Below are positions 25,095 through 32,466 of a DNA stretch of 53,407 bases, one piece after another. The notes below the pieces were generated by a model. It was not told where the DNA came from, searched no databases, and worked only from the letters and a program-made list of their open reading frames with translations. Numbering within the stretch: the stretch's first letter is position 1; every line of letters starts with the position of its first letter. The position numbers and the translations under genes are program-made. This DNA comes from JBBRYK01 sp038237665 (GTDB lineage Bacteria > Actinomycetota > Thermoleophilia > Gaiellales > Gaiellaceae). The stretch covers positions 1 to 53,407 of the forward strand of contig JBBRYK010000011.1 of assembly GCA_038237665.1 (NCBI GenBank), given 5' to 3'.

Positions 25095-25967
25095 CTATGG
25101 CGTCGGTGATGCCTTTTGGCGCTGATTCTTGTCCCAGTAGCGCCGGAGGCCTTGATACGACTGCCAGAAGGGGGCCGCGCGCTCCCAGTACGCGGCGTCT
25201 TCCTCCTCGGCCTCGATCAGTTCGCCCCGGGCCGCTCTGACGAACTGCTCCTCGTCCATGCCGTCGTGCACCCAGCCGGCCCAGCGGTCGAGCTCGATGC
25301 GCAGGCGCACCAGGTGGTCGGCTGTGTCCTCGACGACGCCGAAGTGGATCAGTGCGAGCCGCCGGGGTTGCCGGCGCTCGATCTCTTCGATCGTGCGGTG
25401 CCAGCCCTCGATGTCGATGTCCGGCGGCGGGGAGACCGGCAGGATGTGGCGACCCGGGACGATCCGCACCCCTGCGGCGTCGCCCGCGTACAGCGTCCCG
25501 TCCTCGTCGAGGTAGGAAACGTGATGCGACGCATGGCCCGGGGTGGGGAAGGCGTCGAGCCCGACGACGCGGTCGCCGGTGACGTGGACGTTCTCGGCGG
25601 GTACGGGCGCGAGCTCGCCCCAGAGTGGATCGAAGCTCTCGCCGTACAGCCGGCGCGCGCTGTGCTCCAGGCGGCTCGGATCGACGAGGTGCGGCGCGCC
25701 GATCGCCGACACGTGCACCTGCACCCGGGGGTTCTCGCGCACGATCGCGCCCGTTGCGCCGGCGTGGTCGAGATGGATGTGCGAGAGCAGGATGTGGCGC
25801 AGGTCCTTCAGCCCGAGGCCGCGCTCGGCCAGGCCTGAACGGAGGTTGTCGAGCGTGCTCGTCGGCCCGCAGTCGAACAGGGCAGGCCCCTCCGGGGTGT
25901 CGATCAGGTAGACGGCGACGACGCGCTCGTCCTGGTGGTGGACGTCGATCGGCTCGGGCCCGCTCAC
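25095..25967 (-). CDS. Metallo-beta-lactamase-fold hydrolase
   Basis: A 290-aa protein from the GTG at 25967 (VSGPEPIDVHHQDERVVAVY). The metal motif is SHIHLDHAG, with a later GHASHHV and an Asp in YAGDAAG as further ligands; the C-terminal IHFGVV supplies the last His. It has a long helical C-terminal tail (about 210-290), as in MBL hydrolases acting on thioesters, lactones or glutathione adducts. The reaction is not known. The frame is open upstream to 26144, but that region is the antisense of the ybjQ-like gene and its leader. Confidence 0.85.
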   Translation of the reverse strand: MSGPEPIDVHHQDERVVAVYLIDTPEGPALFDCGPTSTLDNLRSGLAERGLGLKDLRHILLSHIHLDHAGATGAIVRENPRVQVHVSAIGAPHLVDPSRLEHSARRLYGESFDPLWGELAPVPAENVHVTGDRVVGLDAFPTPGHASHHVSYLDEDGTLYAGDAAGVRIVPGRHILPVSPPPDIDIEGWHRTIEEIERRQPRRLALIHFGVVEDTADHLVRLRIELDRWAGWVHDGMDEEQFVRAARGELIEAEEEDAAYWERAAPFWQSYQGLRRYWDKNQRQKASPTP

Positions 25968-26052
25968 GCCGCGATCTTCGCAGACCGCCGAGGGCCTCCA
26001 GAGAACGTGGCCGTAAGCTTCCCACCTAACTGACGACGCGGGAGGAGAGCGG

Positions 26053-26373
26053 ATGCTGATCGCAACCACGAACGAGATCGCCGGGCATGAGATCGAGGAG
26101 GTGCTGGGGGAGGTCTTCGGCCTGACCGTCCGTTCCCGCAACATCGGCTCGCAGCTCGGCGCCGGGCTGAAGTCGATCCTCGGCGGCGAGCTGAAGGGGA
26201 TGACGAAGGCGCTCGTCGAAAGCCGTCAGCAGGTGATCGAGCGCATGGTCGCCGAGGCGGAGGCGAAGGGCGCCAACGCAATCGTCGCGATGCGCTTCGA
26301 CACCTCCGAGATGGGCACGAACTGGACCGAGATCTGCGCCTACGGCACGGCGGTGAAGATCCGGAAGAGTTAG
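26053..26373 (+). CDS. YbjQ/UPF0145-family protein
   Basis: A 106-aa protein covering the entire family: MLIATTNEIAGHEIEEVLGEVFGLTVRSRN at the N-terminus (given here by its key residues), then SRQQVIERMVAEAEAKGANA and the C-terminal YGTAVKI. YbjQ proteins form pentamers and are sometimes described as heavy-metal binding, but the function is not settled. A strong GGGAGGAGAG ribosome site precedes the ATG. It converges with the metB gene with 4 bases between the two stops. Confidence 0.88.
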   Translation: MLIATTNEIAGHEIEEVLGEVFGLTVRSRNIGSQLGAGLKSILGGELKGMTKALVESRQQVIERMVAEAEAKGANAIVAMRFDTSEMGTNWTEICAYGTAVKIRKS

Positions 26374-26377
26374 GGGG

Positions 26378-27526
26378 CTACGTTGCTGCCGCGGCGGAGC
26401 GCACGAGAGCGCGCTCGAGGTCGGCGATCAGATCGACGACCGACTCGATGCCGACCGACAACCGGACGAGGTTCCGAGGCGCCGCCGTCGGGCCCTCGGC
26501 TGTCGACGCGTGCGTCATCCGAGCCGGGTGCTCGATCAGGCTCTCGACGCCGCCGAGGCTCTCCGCGAGCTTCCAGATCTGCGTGCGGCCGACCAGCTCC
26601 ACCGCCTCCTTTTCGGAGGGCACGAGGAAGGAGACCATGCCGCCGAAGTCGCTCATCTGGCGCGCTGCGATCTCGTGTCCCGGATGGGACTCGAGGCCGG
26701 GATAGAGCACGCTCTCGACTGCGTCGTGGACCGCGAGGTAGTCGGCGATCCGCCGCGCGTTCTCGCAGTGCTGGCGCATCCGCACCGCAAGGGTCTTGAC
26801 GCCGCGCAGGACGAGCCAGGAGTCGAACGGGCCGGGGACGGCGCCGAGCGACTTCTGCAGGAAGTACAGACGCTCGGCGACGGTGTGGTCGTTCGTCGCG
26901 GCGAAGCCGCCGATCACGTCTGAGTGGCCGCTCAGGTACTTCGTCGTCGAGTGAACGACGATGTCGGCGCCGAGTTCGAGCGGCTGCTGCAGATAGGGGG
27001 TCGCGAACGTGTTGTCGACGACGACGAGCGCGCCCGCGGCATGGGCTGCCTCGGCAGCGGCGCGGATGTCGACGATGTTCAGGTTCGGGTTGGTCGGCGA
27101 CTCGAGCCAGACGATGCGCGTGCGCTCGTCGAGCTGCCCTGCGAGGCCCTCGTTGATCGCGGAGGGCGTCACGAACTCGAACTCGTAGCCCTTGGGCGCG
27201 TAGACCTGCGAGAACATCCGGTAGACGCCGCCGTAGACGTCGTTGACGCAGACGACGCGGTCGCCCGGGTTGACCAGGTGCATGATCGTCGTGACGGCCC
27301 CGAGGCCCGATGAGAACGCGATGCCGTGCTCTGCCCCCTCGAGCGAGGCCAGGCAGAGCTGGAGCGCGGTCCGGGTCGGGTTCGCGACCCGCGAGTAGTC
27401 GTAGCCCTTGTGCTCGCCGACGGCCTCCTGGACGTAGGTCGACGTCTGGTAGATCGGCACCGTGATCGAGCCCGTCGCGGGATCCGGTTCCTGCCCCTCG
27501 TGGATGGCGCGCGTCTCGAAATCCAT
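26378..27526 (-). CDS. metB: Cystathionine gamma-synthase/gamma-lyase (PLP enzyme)
   Basis: A 382-aa member of the Cys/Met metabolism PLP family. The cofactor Lys is Lys196 in HSTTKYLSGHSD, with DNTFATPYLQQP before it and YDYSRVANPTR for phosphate binding. It either joins cysteine to an activated homoserine to make cystathionine (synthase) or splits cystathionine to cysteine (lyase); sequence alone does not separate these. A cystathionine beta-synthase gene 3.5 kb away favours use in reverse transsulfuration. It starts 41 bases downstream of the glycosylase gene on the same strand. Confidence 0.9.
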   Translation of the reverse strand: MDFETRAIHEGQEPDPATGSITVPIYQTSTYVQEAVGEHKGYDYSRVANPTRTALQLCLASLEGAEHGIAFSSGLGAVTTIMHLVNPGDRVVCVNDVYGGVYRMFSQVYAPKGYEFEFVTPSAINEGLAGQLDERTRIVWLESPTNPNLNIVDIRAAAEAAHAAGALVVVDNTFATPYLQQPLELGADIVVHSTTKYLSGHSDVIGGFAATNDHTVAERLYFLQKSLGAVPGPFDSWLVLRGVKTLAVRMRQHCENARRIADYLAVHDAVESVLYPGLESHPGHEIAARQMSDFGGMVSFLVPSEKEAVELVGRTQIWKLAESLGGVESLIEHPARMTHASTAEGPTAAPRNLVRLSVGIESVVDLIADLERALVRSAAAAT

Positions 27527-27567
27527 CTACGCCTCGATCGTACCGGCGCCGGGGAAGGGTGCGACGT

Positions 27568-28704
27568 TCACCGCTCGACGCGGTCGAGCCCGATCGAGCG
27601 GCGGAGCCTGTCGAGGGCTCGGTCGACCGCAACGTCGAGGCGCCCAGAGGGGCGCACGCCCGGCTCGCGGTGGAAGGCGCGCACGAGCAGCACGCCTTCG
27701 CGGCGGTCGGACTTGAGGTCGGCACGGCCGACGAGCCGATCGGCGAGCAGGAACGGAAGCACGTAGTAGCCGTATTCGCGTTCGTGCTCGCGCTTGTAGA
27801 CCTCGATCACGTGTCGGAAGCCGAACACCCGCTCGAGGAAGGCCCGGTCCCAGAGCAGGTTGTCGAAGGGGCAGAGGAAGACGCCGCCCGTCGGCCGGGC
27901 ACCGTCGAGGTGGGCCTTCGTCGGGACCACCACGGGCGGGCCGCCGTCCTCGACGGTGACCCGGCGAACCAGTCCGTCTGCCGCCAGCGAGTCGACGATC
28001 GGTCGCATCGCGCGTGCGCCTCCCATGAAACGGCAGTGCTCGGCGATGCCCGATTCGGTGAGCACGCCGCGGGCCTGGACCGCCTGGAGGGCATAGCTGC
28101 GCTGGAACTCCTCCTCGGACGGCGTCGGCGCCTCGAGGTATTCGCGTGGGATGACGCGCTCCGGCAGGTCGTACAGCCGCTGGAAGCCGTCCCTGCCGGC
28201 TACGACGACCTCGCCGGCCGCAAACAGGTGCTCGAGCGCCCGCTTCGCCGGCTTCCAGCTCCACATTCCGCCGCTGCCGGAGCCTTCGAAGGCGCGGGAC
28301 GGGAGCGCGCCCTGGTCACGGATCGCCGCCAGCACCAGGGCTTCGGTCTTCGGGTCCTCACGCTTCCTACCCCACCAGTGCCGGTCGCTCAAGTGGAGCA
28401 TCCGCCGCTTGAACAGTGGGTAGGCCTCGATCGGGACGAGGCAGGCCTCGTGGGCCCAGTACTCGAAGATCCTTCCTTGCCCGAGCAGCCGCGAGACGGT
28501 TCCGCGGCGATACGAGCCGAGCCGGGAACCGAGCGTCAACCGGTGCGCGCGGTCGACCGTCGAGATCGAGTCGAGCTGGACGCAGCCGAGCCGGCGGATC
28601 GTCGCGACGACATCCGCCGGCCTGGAGGTCCGTGCGCGGGTCGCGTAGCCCTGATGCGCGACGACGTAGCGCCGGAGCTGTGCGAGGCTGGCGGTCTCCA
28701 CCAT
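27568..28704 (-). CDS. YcaQ/AlkX-like DNA glycosylase, winged-helix protein
   Basis: A 378-aa protein of the HTH_42 family from the ATG ending at 28704 (MVETASLAQLRRYV); an ATG at 28713 is also in frame. It has the catalytic QxD motif, Gln-Leu-Asp in CVQLDSISTV, used by E. coli YcaQ to unhook interstrand DNA crosslinks, then the family segment IFEYWAHEACLVPIEAYPLF and a C-terminal LPFLLADRLVGRADLK. It probably repairs alkylated or crosslinked bases. The ATG overlaps the ATG of the divergent methyltransferase by 2 bases, so both coding sequences start at the same point on opposite strands. Confidence 0.85.
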   Translation of the reverse strand: MVETASLAQLRRYVVAHQGYATRARTSRPADVVATIRRLGCVQLDSISTVDRAHRLTLGSRLGSYRRGTVSRLLGQGRIFEYWAHEACLVPIEAYPLFKRRMLHLSDRHWWGRKREDPKTEALVLAAIRDQGALPSRAFEGSGSGGMWSWKPAKRALEHLFAAGEVVVAGRDGFQRLYDLPERVIPREYLEAPTPSEEEFQRSYALQAVQARGVLTESGIAEHCRFMGGARAMRPIVDSLAADGLVRRVTVEDGGPPVVVPTKAHLDGARPTGGVFLCPFDNLLWDRAFLERVFGFRHVIEVYKREHEREYGYYVLPFLLADRLVGRADLKSDRREGVLLVRAFHREPGVRPSGRLDVAVDRALDRLRRSIGLDRVER

Positions 28705-29314
28705 GGACTTCAACGCCTTCGTTCTATCCCACCTTCCGCCGCCGCCGTCGCGGATCCTCGAGGTCGGGTGCGGCCGCGGCGAGCTTGCCCGTGCGCTCGA
28801 GGCGGCCGGCTACGACGTCCTCGCCATTGACCCGAAGGCTCCCGAGGGAGCGATCTTTCGCCGGCTGACGCTCGAAGAGCTGGAGGACCGTGGCCCCTTC
28901 GTCGCCGCGATCGCCGGTCGTGTTCTCCACCACGTCGACCCGCTCGGGCCCGCGGTCGAGAAGCTCGCACAGCTCGCCCCGCTCCTACTCGTCGACGAGT
29001 TCGCCTGGGACCAGCTCGATTCGGCCACCCAGGAGTGGTATGAGGGCCTGCACCGCATCCTGGAGCTGGCAGGGAGCGAGCCCGGCGGCCCGGCGGATCT
29101 CGACGACTGGCGTGCGGAGCACGCCGATCTCCATCCCTCCGACGTCGTCCGCGCGGCCCTTGGAGAGCATTTCGAGCAGCAGGTCTTCGAGGAACGGCCC
29201 TACCTCTATCGCTGGCTCTCCGGCCCGGCCTCGGAAGCCCCGGAGCAGACCTTGATCGGCGCGGGCCTGATCCGTCCGCTTGGCTATCGCTGGGTCGGCA
29301 CGCGCCGCGCGTAA
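28703..29314 (+). CDS. Class I SAM-dependent methyltransferase
   Basis: A 203-aa protein with motif I ILEVGCGRGELARALEAAG, the acidic residue of motif II in VLAIDPKAPEG, and a methyltransferase-like IAGRVLHHVDP. The core is short and the C-terminal half is helical. The substrate is unknown. It shares its start region with the divergent glycosylase gene and ends 5 bases before a strong hairpin. Confidence 0.85.
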   Translation: MDFNAFVLSHLPPPPSRILEVGCGRGELARALEAAGYDVLAIDPKAPEGAIFRRLTLEELEDRGPFVAAIAGRVLHHVDPLGPAVEKLAQLAPLLLVDEFAWDQLDSATQEWYEGLHRILELAGSEPGGPADLDDWRAEHADLHPSDVVRAALGEHFEQQVFEERPYLYRWLSGPASEAPEQTLIGAGLIRPLGYRWVGTRRA

Positions 29315-29319
29315 AACGA

Positions 29320-29347
29320 GAAGAGCCGGCCCGAGGGCCGGCTCTTC
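29320..29347. terminator. Bidirectional hairpin terminator
   Basis: A perfect 12-bp stem (GAAGAGCCGGCC and its complement) closes a CGAG loop between the converging methyltransferase and lipoprotein genes. On the minus strand the stem is followed by CGTTTTAC, giving a short T-run. On the plus strand there is no T-run. Confidence 0.75.
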
Positions 29348-29368
29348 GAAGCGAGGTTCGTTGCCGAG

Positions 29369-30346
29369 TTAGGGCTTGATCTTCTCGGTTGCCGCGGCCT
29401 GCGATCGCGTCCGGGTCGGCGTGCCGGTGGCGACGCCGCCGGCCGAGGAGTCGATGCCGGCGCTGGCCGCCTGCTTGTGCGCCGTAGTCGTCTTCGCCAG
29501 ACCCTGAAGCGCCGCGGCCGCGGTCGGCGCTGCCTTGAGCAGGTTGGAGTCCGATCCCGCCTGGACGGTTCCGGCCGAGCCGTCGGTGGTTGCGCTCCCG
29601 GCGGCCTGCTTCTGGTTCGAGACGCTGGCCTTCGAGTTGGCCCGGGCGCTGAGTCCGCCGAGGCTGCCGAGCGCCTTGGCCGAGCTCAGGCTCTGCTTGG
29701 AGAGCGTGCTGGCGGTCCCGACGACGGCGTTACCGAGCTTGGCGTTCAGTGTGGATTCGCCGGCTGCCACCTTCGTCTCGAGCTTCGAGCTCTCCGCGGC
29801 GAAGGCCGACATCTGCTGGAACGCAGCTGTCTCGAGGATGCCGGTGCGGAGCTGCGCGCTCGAGGTCAGCTCGATGGCGTCACCCGTTGCGGCATTGAAC
29901 CCGGGGCGGGTTGCCTGCTTGCTCGCGTTGGAGAGCTGCATGCGAATCGCGTTCCCGAGCTGGGCCAGCGACTGGGCGGGCGTCGTGCCCTGCTTGAAGC
30001 TGCCGGCGGATGCCTCCACCGTGCCGTCGTTGCCGCCGAAGATGCCGGAGGTCGCGCCCTGCTTCGAATTGATCCCTTTCTCCACGAGCGCGCTCTTCAG
30101 CGAGTTCAGCGCCTGAGCGGGGCCGAGCCTGCCGGCGAGCGCCGTCGCGTTGCCGGCCTCCACGGTGCCCTCCGAGCCCTTCGCGGTCGCCGAGCCGTTG
30201 TCCTTCGGGCCCTGGGACGAGTTGGACGGGGTGGACGGGTTGGGAGAAGAGGTGGTGGCCGGAGCACTGCTCTTCTTCGTGCTGCCGCACGCAGCCACCA
30301 GGAGACCTGCGGCGACGACGACAGCGATAACGCTAAACGAACGCAT
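29369..30346 (-). CDS. Repeat-containing lipoprotein of unknown function
   Basis: A 325-aa exported lipoprotein from the ATG ending at 30346: MRSFSVIAVVVAAGLLVAAC gives a hydrophobic signal with Cys20 as the lipidated residue. A Ser/Thr/Pro-rich linker follows (21-55). The rest is low-complexity, rich in Ala, Ser, Gly, Lys and Gln, with imperfect repeats: GSEGTVEAG (57-65), GNDGTVEAS (105-113) and GSAGTVQAG (256-264). There are also five KQ(A/G) units, and PAQ(A/S)L helices follow two of the repeats. I recognise no family; it may be a surface or wall-associated structural protein. The frame is open upstream to 30466, without a credible start. Confidence 0.75.
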   Translation of the reverse strand: MRSFSVIAVVVAAGLLVAACGSTKKSSAPATTSSPNPSTPSNSSQGPKDNGSATAKGSEGTVEAGNATALAGRLGPAQALNSLKSALVEKGINSKQGATSGIFGGNDGTVEASAGSFKQGTTPAQSLAQLGNAIRMQLSNASKQATRPGFNAATGDAIELTSSAQLRTGILETAAFQQMSAFAAESSKLETKVAAGESTLNAKLGNAVVGTASTLSKQSLSSAKALGSLGGLSARANSKASVSNQKQAAGSATTDGSAGTVQAGSDSNLLKAAPTAAAALQGLAKTTTAHKQAASAGIDSSAGGVATGTPTRTRSQAAATEKIKP

Positions 30347-30511
30347 CTGAACCTCGCTATTCGAGTGTGGCGCGTGCCGGAGCCAGTATCGCACGGCCCG
30401 AAATCGGCCGCAACGAGGAGGAGGGCACGCCTGACTTTCCATGTCTCGAGTATCGCCAGGCCGCATGAATCTGCCGCGAACGTTCGATTAAGCCCGCGCG
30501 CGCCTGCATTA

Positions 30512-30554
30512 AGCCGCCGTTAACGGCAGCATTGAGCCGCCGTTAACGGCAGCA
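30512..30554. repeat. Tandem 20-bp repeat carrying twin GCCGTTAACGGC palindromes
   Basis: The 20-mer AGCCGCCGTTAACGGCAGCA occurs at 30512-30531 and again at 30535-30554. Each copy contains the perfect 12-bp palindrome GCCGTTAACGGC (30516-30527 and 30539-30550), with centres 23 bases apart, about two helical turns. They lie between the lipoprotein and the small secreted protein genes, about 75 bases before the latter's start, and would suit cooperative binding of a dimeric regulator to one DNA face. A TATAGA at 30563-30568 may be the -10 element just downstream. Confidence 0.6.
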
Positions 30555-30624
30555 ACTGACCGTATAGACGGCCGGCCGCGACCCCGTTAAGATCGCCGAG
30601 TCGGTATCTCACGGGAGGAAACCT

Positions 30625-30957
30625 ATGAAGCGAGTTCTAGCGTTCGCCGCCTTGGTTGCAGCCACTGTCGTGCTGCTGGTCCCGGCCGGCGCCCAGGCCC
30701 ACAACACGCGCTGGTACTGGAGCGTCTCTCGGGTCGAGGGCGCCCTGATCAACAACGGGCTTCAGTGGCGTGACGGCTACGACGGCGTGAATGACGCTCA
30801 GTGCGCCGGCTACGACCGCTATGTCTACAAGAGCGGTGTTGCGTACTACAAGCACCTGGTCTGCTACATCGAACCGGACAACGATTACAACTATTACATC
30901 CAGTTCCACGTCGTGGGTCGCAACACCTATGCCTTCTACTTCCTGAGGTACGCGTAG
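30625..30957 (+). CDS. Small secreted tyrosine-rich protein, unknown function
   Basis: A 110-aa precursor with a clear signal peptide (MKRVLAFAAL, then a hydrophobic run ending PAGAQA; cleavage probably after residue 25). The mature 85 residues are aromatic-rich, with many Tyr, several Trp and Phe, and exactly two cysteines (60 and 80) that could form a disulfide. No family is recognised. GGGAGG 6 bases before the ATG is a strong ribosome site. The gene stands alone, behind a twin palindrome and ahead of a classical terminator, so it is an independently regulated transcript. Confidence 0.8.
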   Translation: MKRVLAFAALVAATVVLLVPAGAQAHNTRWYWSVSRVEGALINNGLQWRDGYDGVNDAQCAGYDRYVYKSGVAYYKHLVCYIEPDNDYNYYIQFHVVGRNTYAFYFLRYA

Positions 30958-31017
30958 CCGGTCGATTCTCGTTTCACGGCGCGCCCGAACGCTCCAGCGC
31001 CGCCGGTTCCTCCCTTC

Positions 31018-31053
31018 GGACGTCCGGGCTTCGGCCCGGGCGTCCGTCTTTTT
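31018..31053 (+). terminator. Intrinsic terminator of the small secreted protein gene
   Basis: A 12-bp stem (31018-31029 with 31034-31045, one G-T wobble pair) closes a TTCG tetraloop and is followed within a few bases by TTTTT. This is a textbook Rho-independent terminator for plus-strand transcription, 60 bases after the stop of the secreted protein. Confidence 0.88.
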
Positions 31054-31068
31054 GGGACGGGTTTCCGG

Positions 31069-32454
31069 TCAGCGCTGGTGCGCGAGGTACTCGAGCAGGT
31101 CGGAGCGTGTCAGGACGCCGATCGGCCGGCCCGCGTCGGCCACGACAACCGCGTTGGTCCGCCCGGTGAGCGTCGGGAAGACCTCGTCGAGCGTCGAGTC
31201 CGCCTCGATTGCGGCCAGCGGGGGCTGCATCGCGGAGGCCACGTCTTCGTGCAGTGCGTCCGGATTTTTGAAGACACGGTCGAGCAGGTCGCGATCCTGG
31301 AGTGAGCCGATCACGTCGGCGAGCGATCCGACCTCCCCGTCGCGCACGACCGGGAGCTGCGAGATCGAGTAGCGCTGCATGATGTCGATCGCCTCGCCCA
31401 CCTTCTGGTGCGCTGCGATCGTGACGAGCGCCGGCACCTCCCCTTCCTCGCGGACTTTGGAGCGCAGGAGCTCGCCGACCGTCGGCGAGGGAGCGTGCCG
31501 GTCGAGGAATCCGTATTCGAGCATCCAGTTGTCGTCGTAGAACTTCGAGAGGTAGCCGCGGCCCCCGTCGGGGATCGTGGTCAGGATCGTCTTGCCCGGA
31601 CCGAGCTTTTGCGCGGTCTTGAGCATCGCGTAGACCGAGGTGCCGCCCGAGCCGCCCCCGAGGATGCCTTCCTCGCGCGCAAGCCGGCGGGCGGTCAGGA
31701 ACGAGTCGCGGTCGGACACGCGGACGTACTCGTCGACGACGGACGGGTCGAAGCTCGCAGGGAAGGTGTCCTTGCCGATGCCCTCGACCAGGTACGGATG
31801 GACGGAGTCGCCCGAGTAGATCGAGCCTTCGGGATCCGCCCCGACGACCAGGAGGTCGGGGTTCTGCTCCTTGAGGTAACGCCCTGCGCCGGTGATCGAG
31901 CCGCCGGTTCCGACCGAGATCACGACCGCGTCGAGCTCGCCGCCGGTCTGCTCCCAGATCTCGGGGCCCGTGGTCTCGTAGTGGGCGCCCTGGTTCCCTG
32001 GGTTCGAGTACTGGTCGGGCTTGTAGCCGCCAGGGATCTCCTCGGCGAGCCGGTCGGAGACGCTGTAGTAGCTCTCGGGTGAGTCGGGGTCGACCGCGGT
32101 CGGACAGATGACGACCTCGGCTCCGAAGGTTCGCAGCAGCGAGATCTTCTCGGGCGCGACCTTGTCGGGCAGGACGAAGATCATGCGGTAACCCTTGATC
32201 GCGGCCGCCAGGGCGAGCCCGACGCCCGTGTTGCCGGAGGTCGGCTCGACGATCGTCCCGCCGGGCCTGAGCTTGCCTTCGGCCTCGGCCGCCTCGATCA
32301 TCTTCAAGCCGATCCGGTCCTTGTTCGACCCGCCGGGGTTCAAGTACTCGAGCTTGACCAGGAGGTTCGCGCCGGTTTCCCGGCCGAGCTTCTGCAGGCG
32401 AACGACCGGCGTGTTGCCGATCAGGTCGAGCAGGGTCGGGTACTCCCTGGGCAT
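31069..32454 (-). CDS. cbs: Cystathionine beta-synthase with CBS-domain pair
   Basis: A 461-aa PLP enzyme that condenses homocysteine and serine to cystathionine, the first step of reverse transsulfuration. PLP Lys45 is in LNPGGSNKDRIG, the substrate loop is PTSGNTGVG, and the phosphate-binding GTGGSITG is present. Residues about 340-461 form two CBS domains (VGEAIDIMQRYSISQLPVV and IGVLTRSDLLEYL) that probably regulate by binding adenosyl compounds. The start is 12 bases after the purH stop on the same strand, so it is the last gene of a purM-purN-purH-cbs operon. Cysteine synthases lack the CBS domains, which favours this call. Confidence 0.92.
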   Translation of the reverse strand: MPREYPTLLDLIGNTPVVRLQKLGRETGANLLVKLEYLNPGGSNKDRIGLKMIEAAEAEGKLRPGGTIVEPTSGNTGVGLALAAAIKGYRMIFVLPDKVAPEKISLLRTFGAEVVICPTAVDPDSPESYYSVSDRLAEEIPGGYKPDQYSNPGNQGAHYETTGPEIWEQTGGELDAVVISVGTGGSITGAGRYLKEQNPDLLVVGADPEGSIYSGDSVHPYLVEGIGKDTFPASFDPSVVDEYVRVSDRDSFLTARRLAREEGILGGGSGGTSVYAMLKTAQKLGPGKTILTTIPDGGRGYLSKFYDDNWMLEYGFLDRHAPSPTVGELLRSKVREEGEVPALVTIAAHQKVGEAIDIMQRYSISQLPVVRDGEVGSLADVIGSLQDRDLLDRVFKNPDALHEDVASAMQPPLAAIEADSTLDEVFPTLTGRTNAVVVADAGRPIGVLTRSDLLEYLAHQR

Positions 32455-32466
32455 GGGCGGCCAAGC

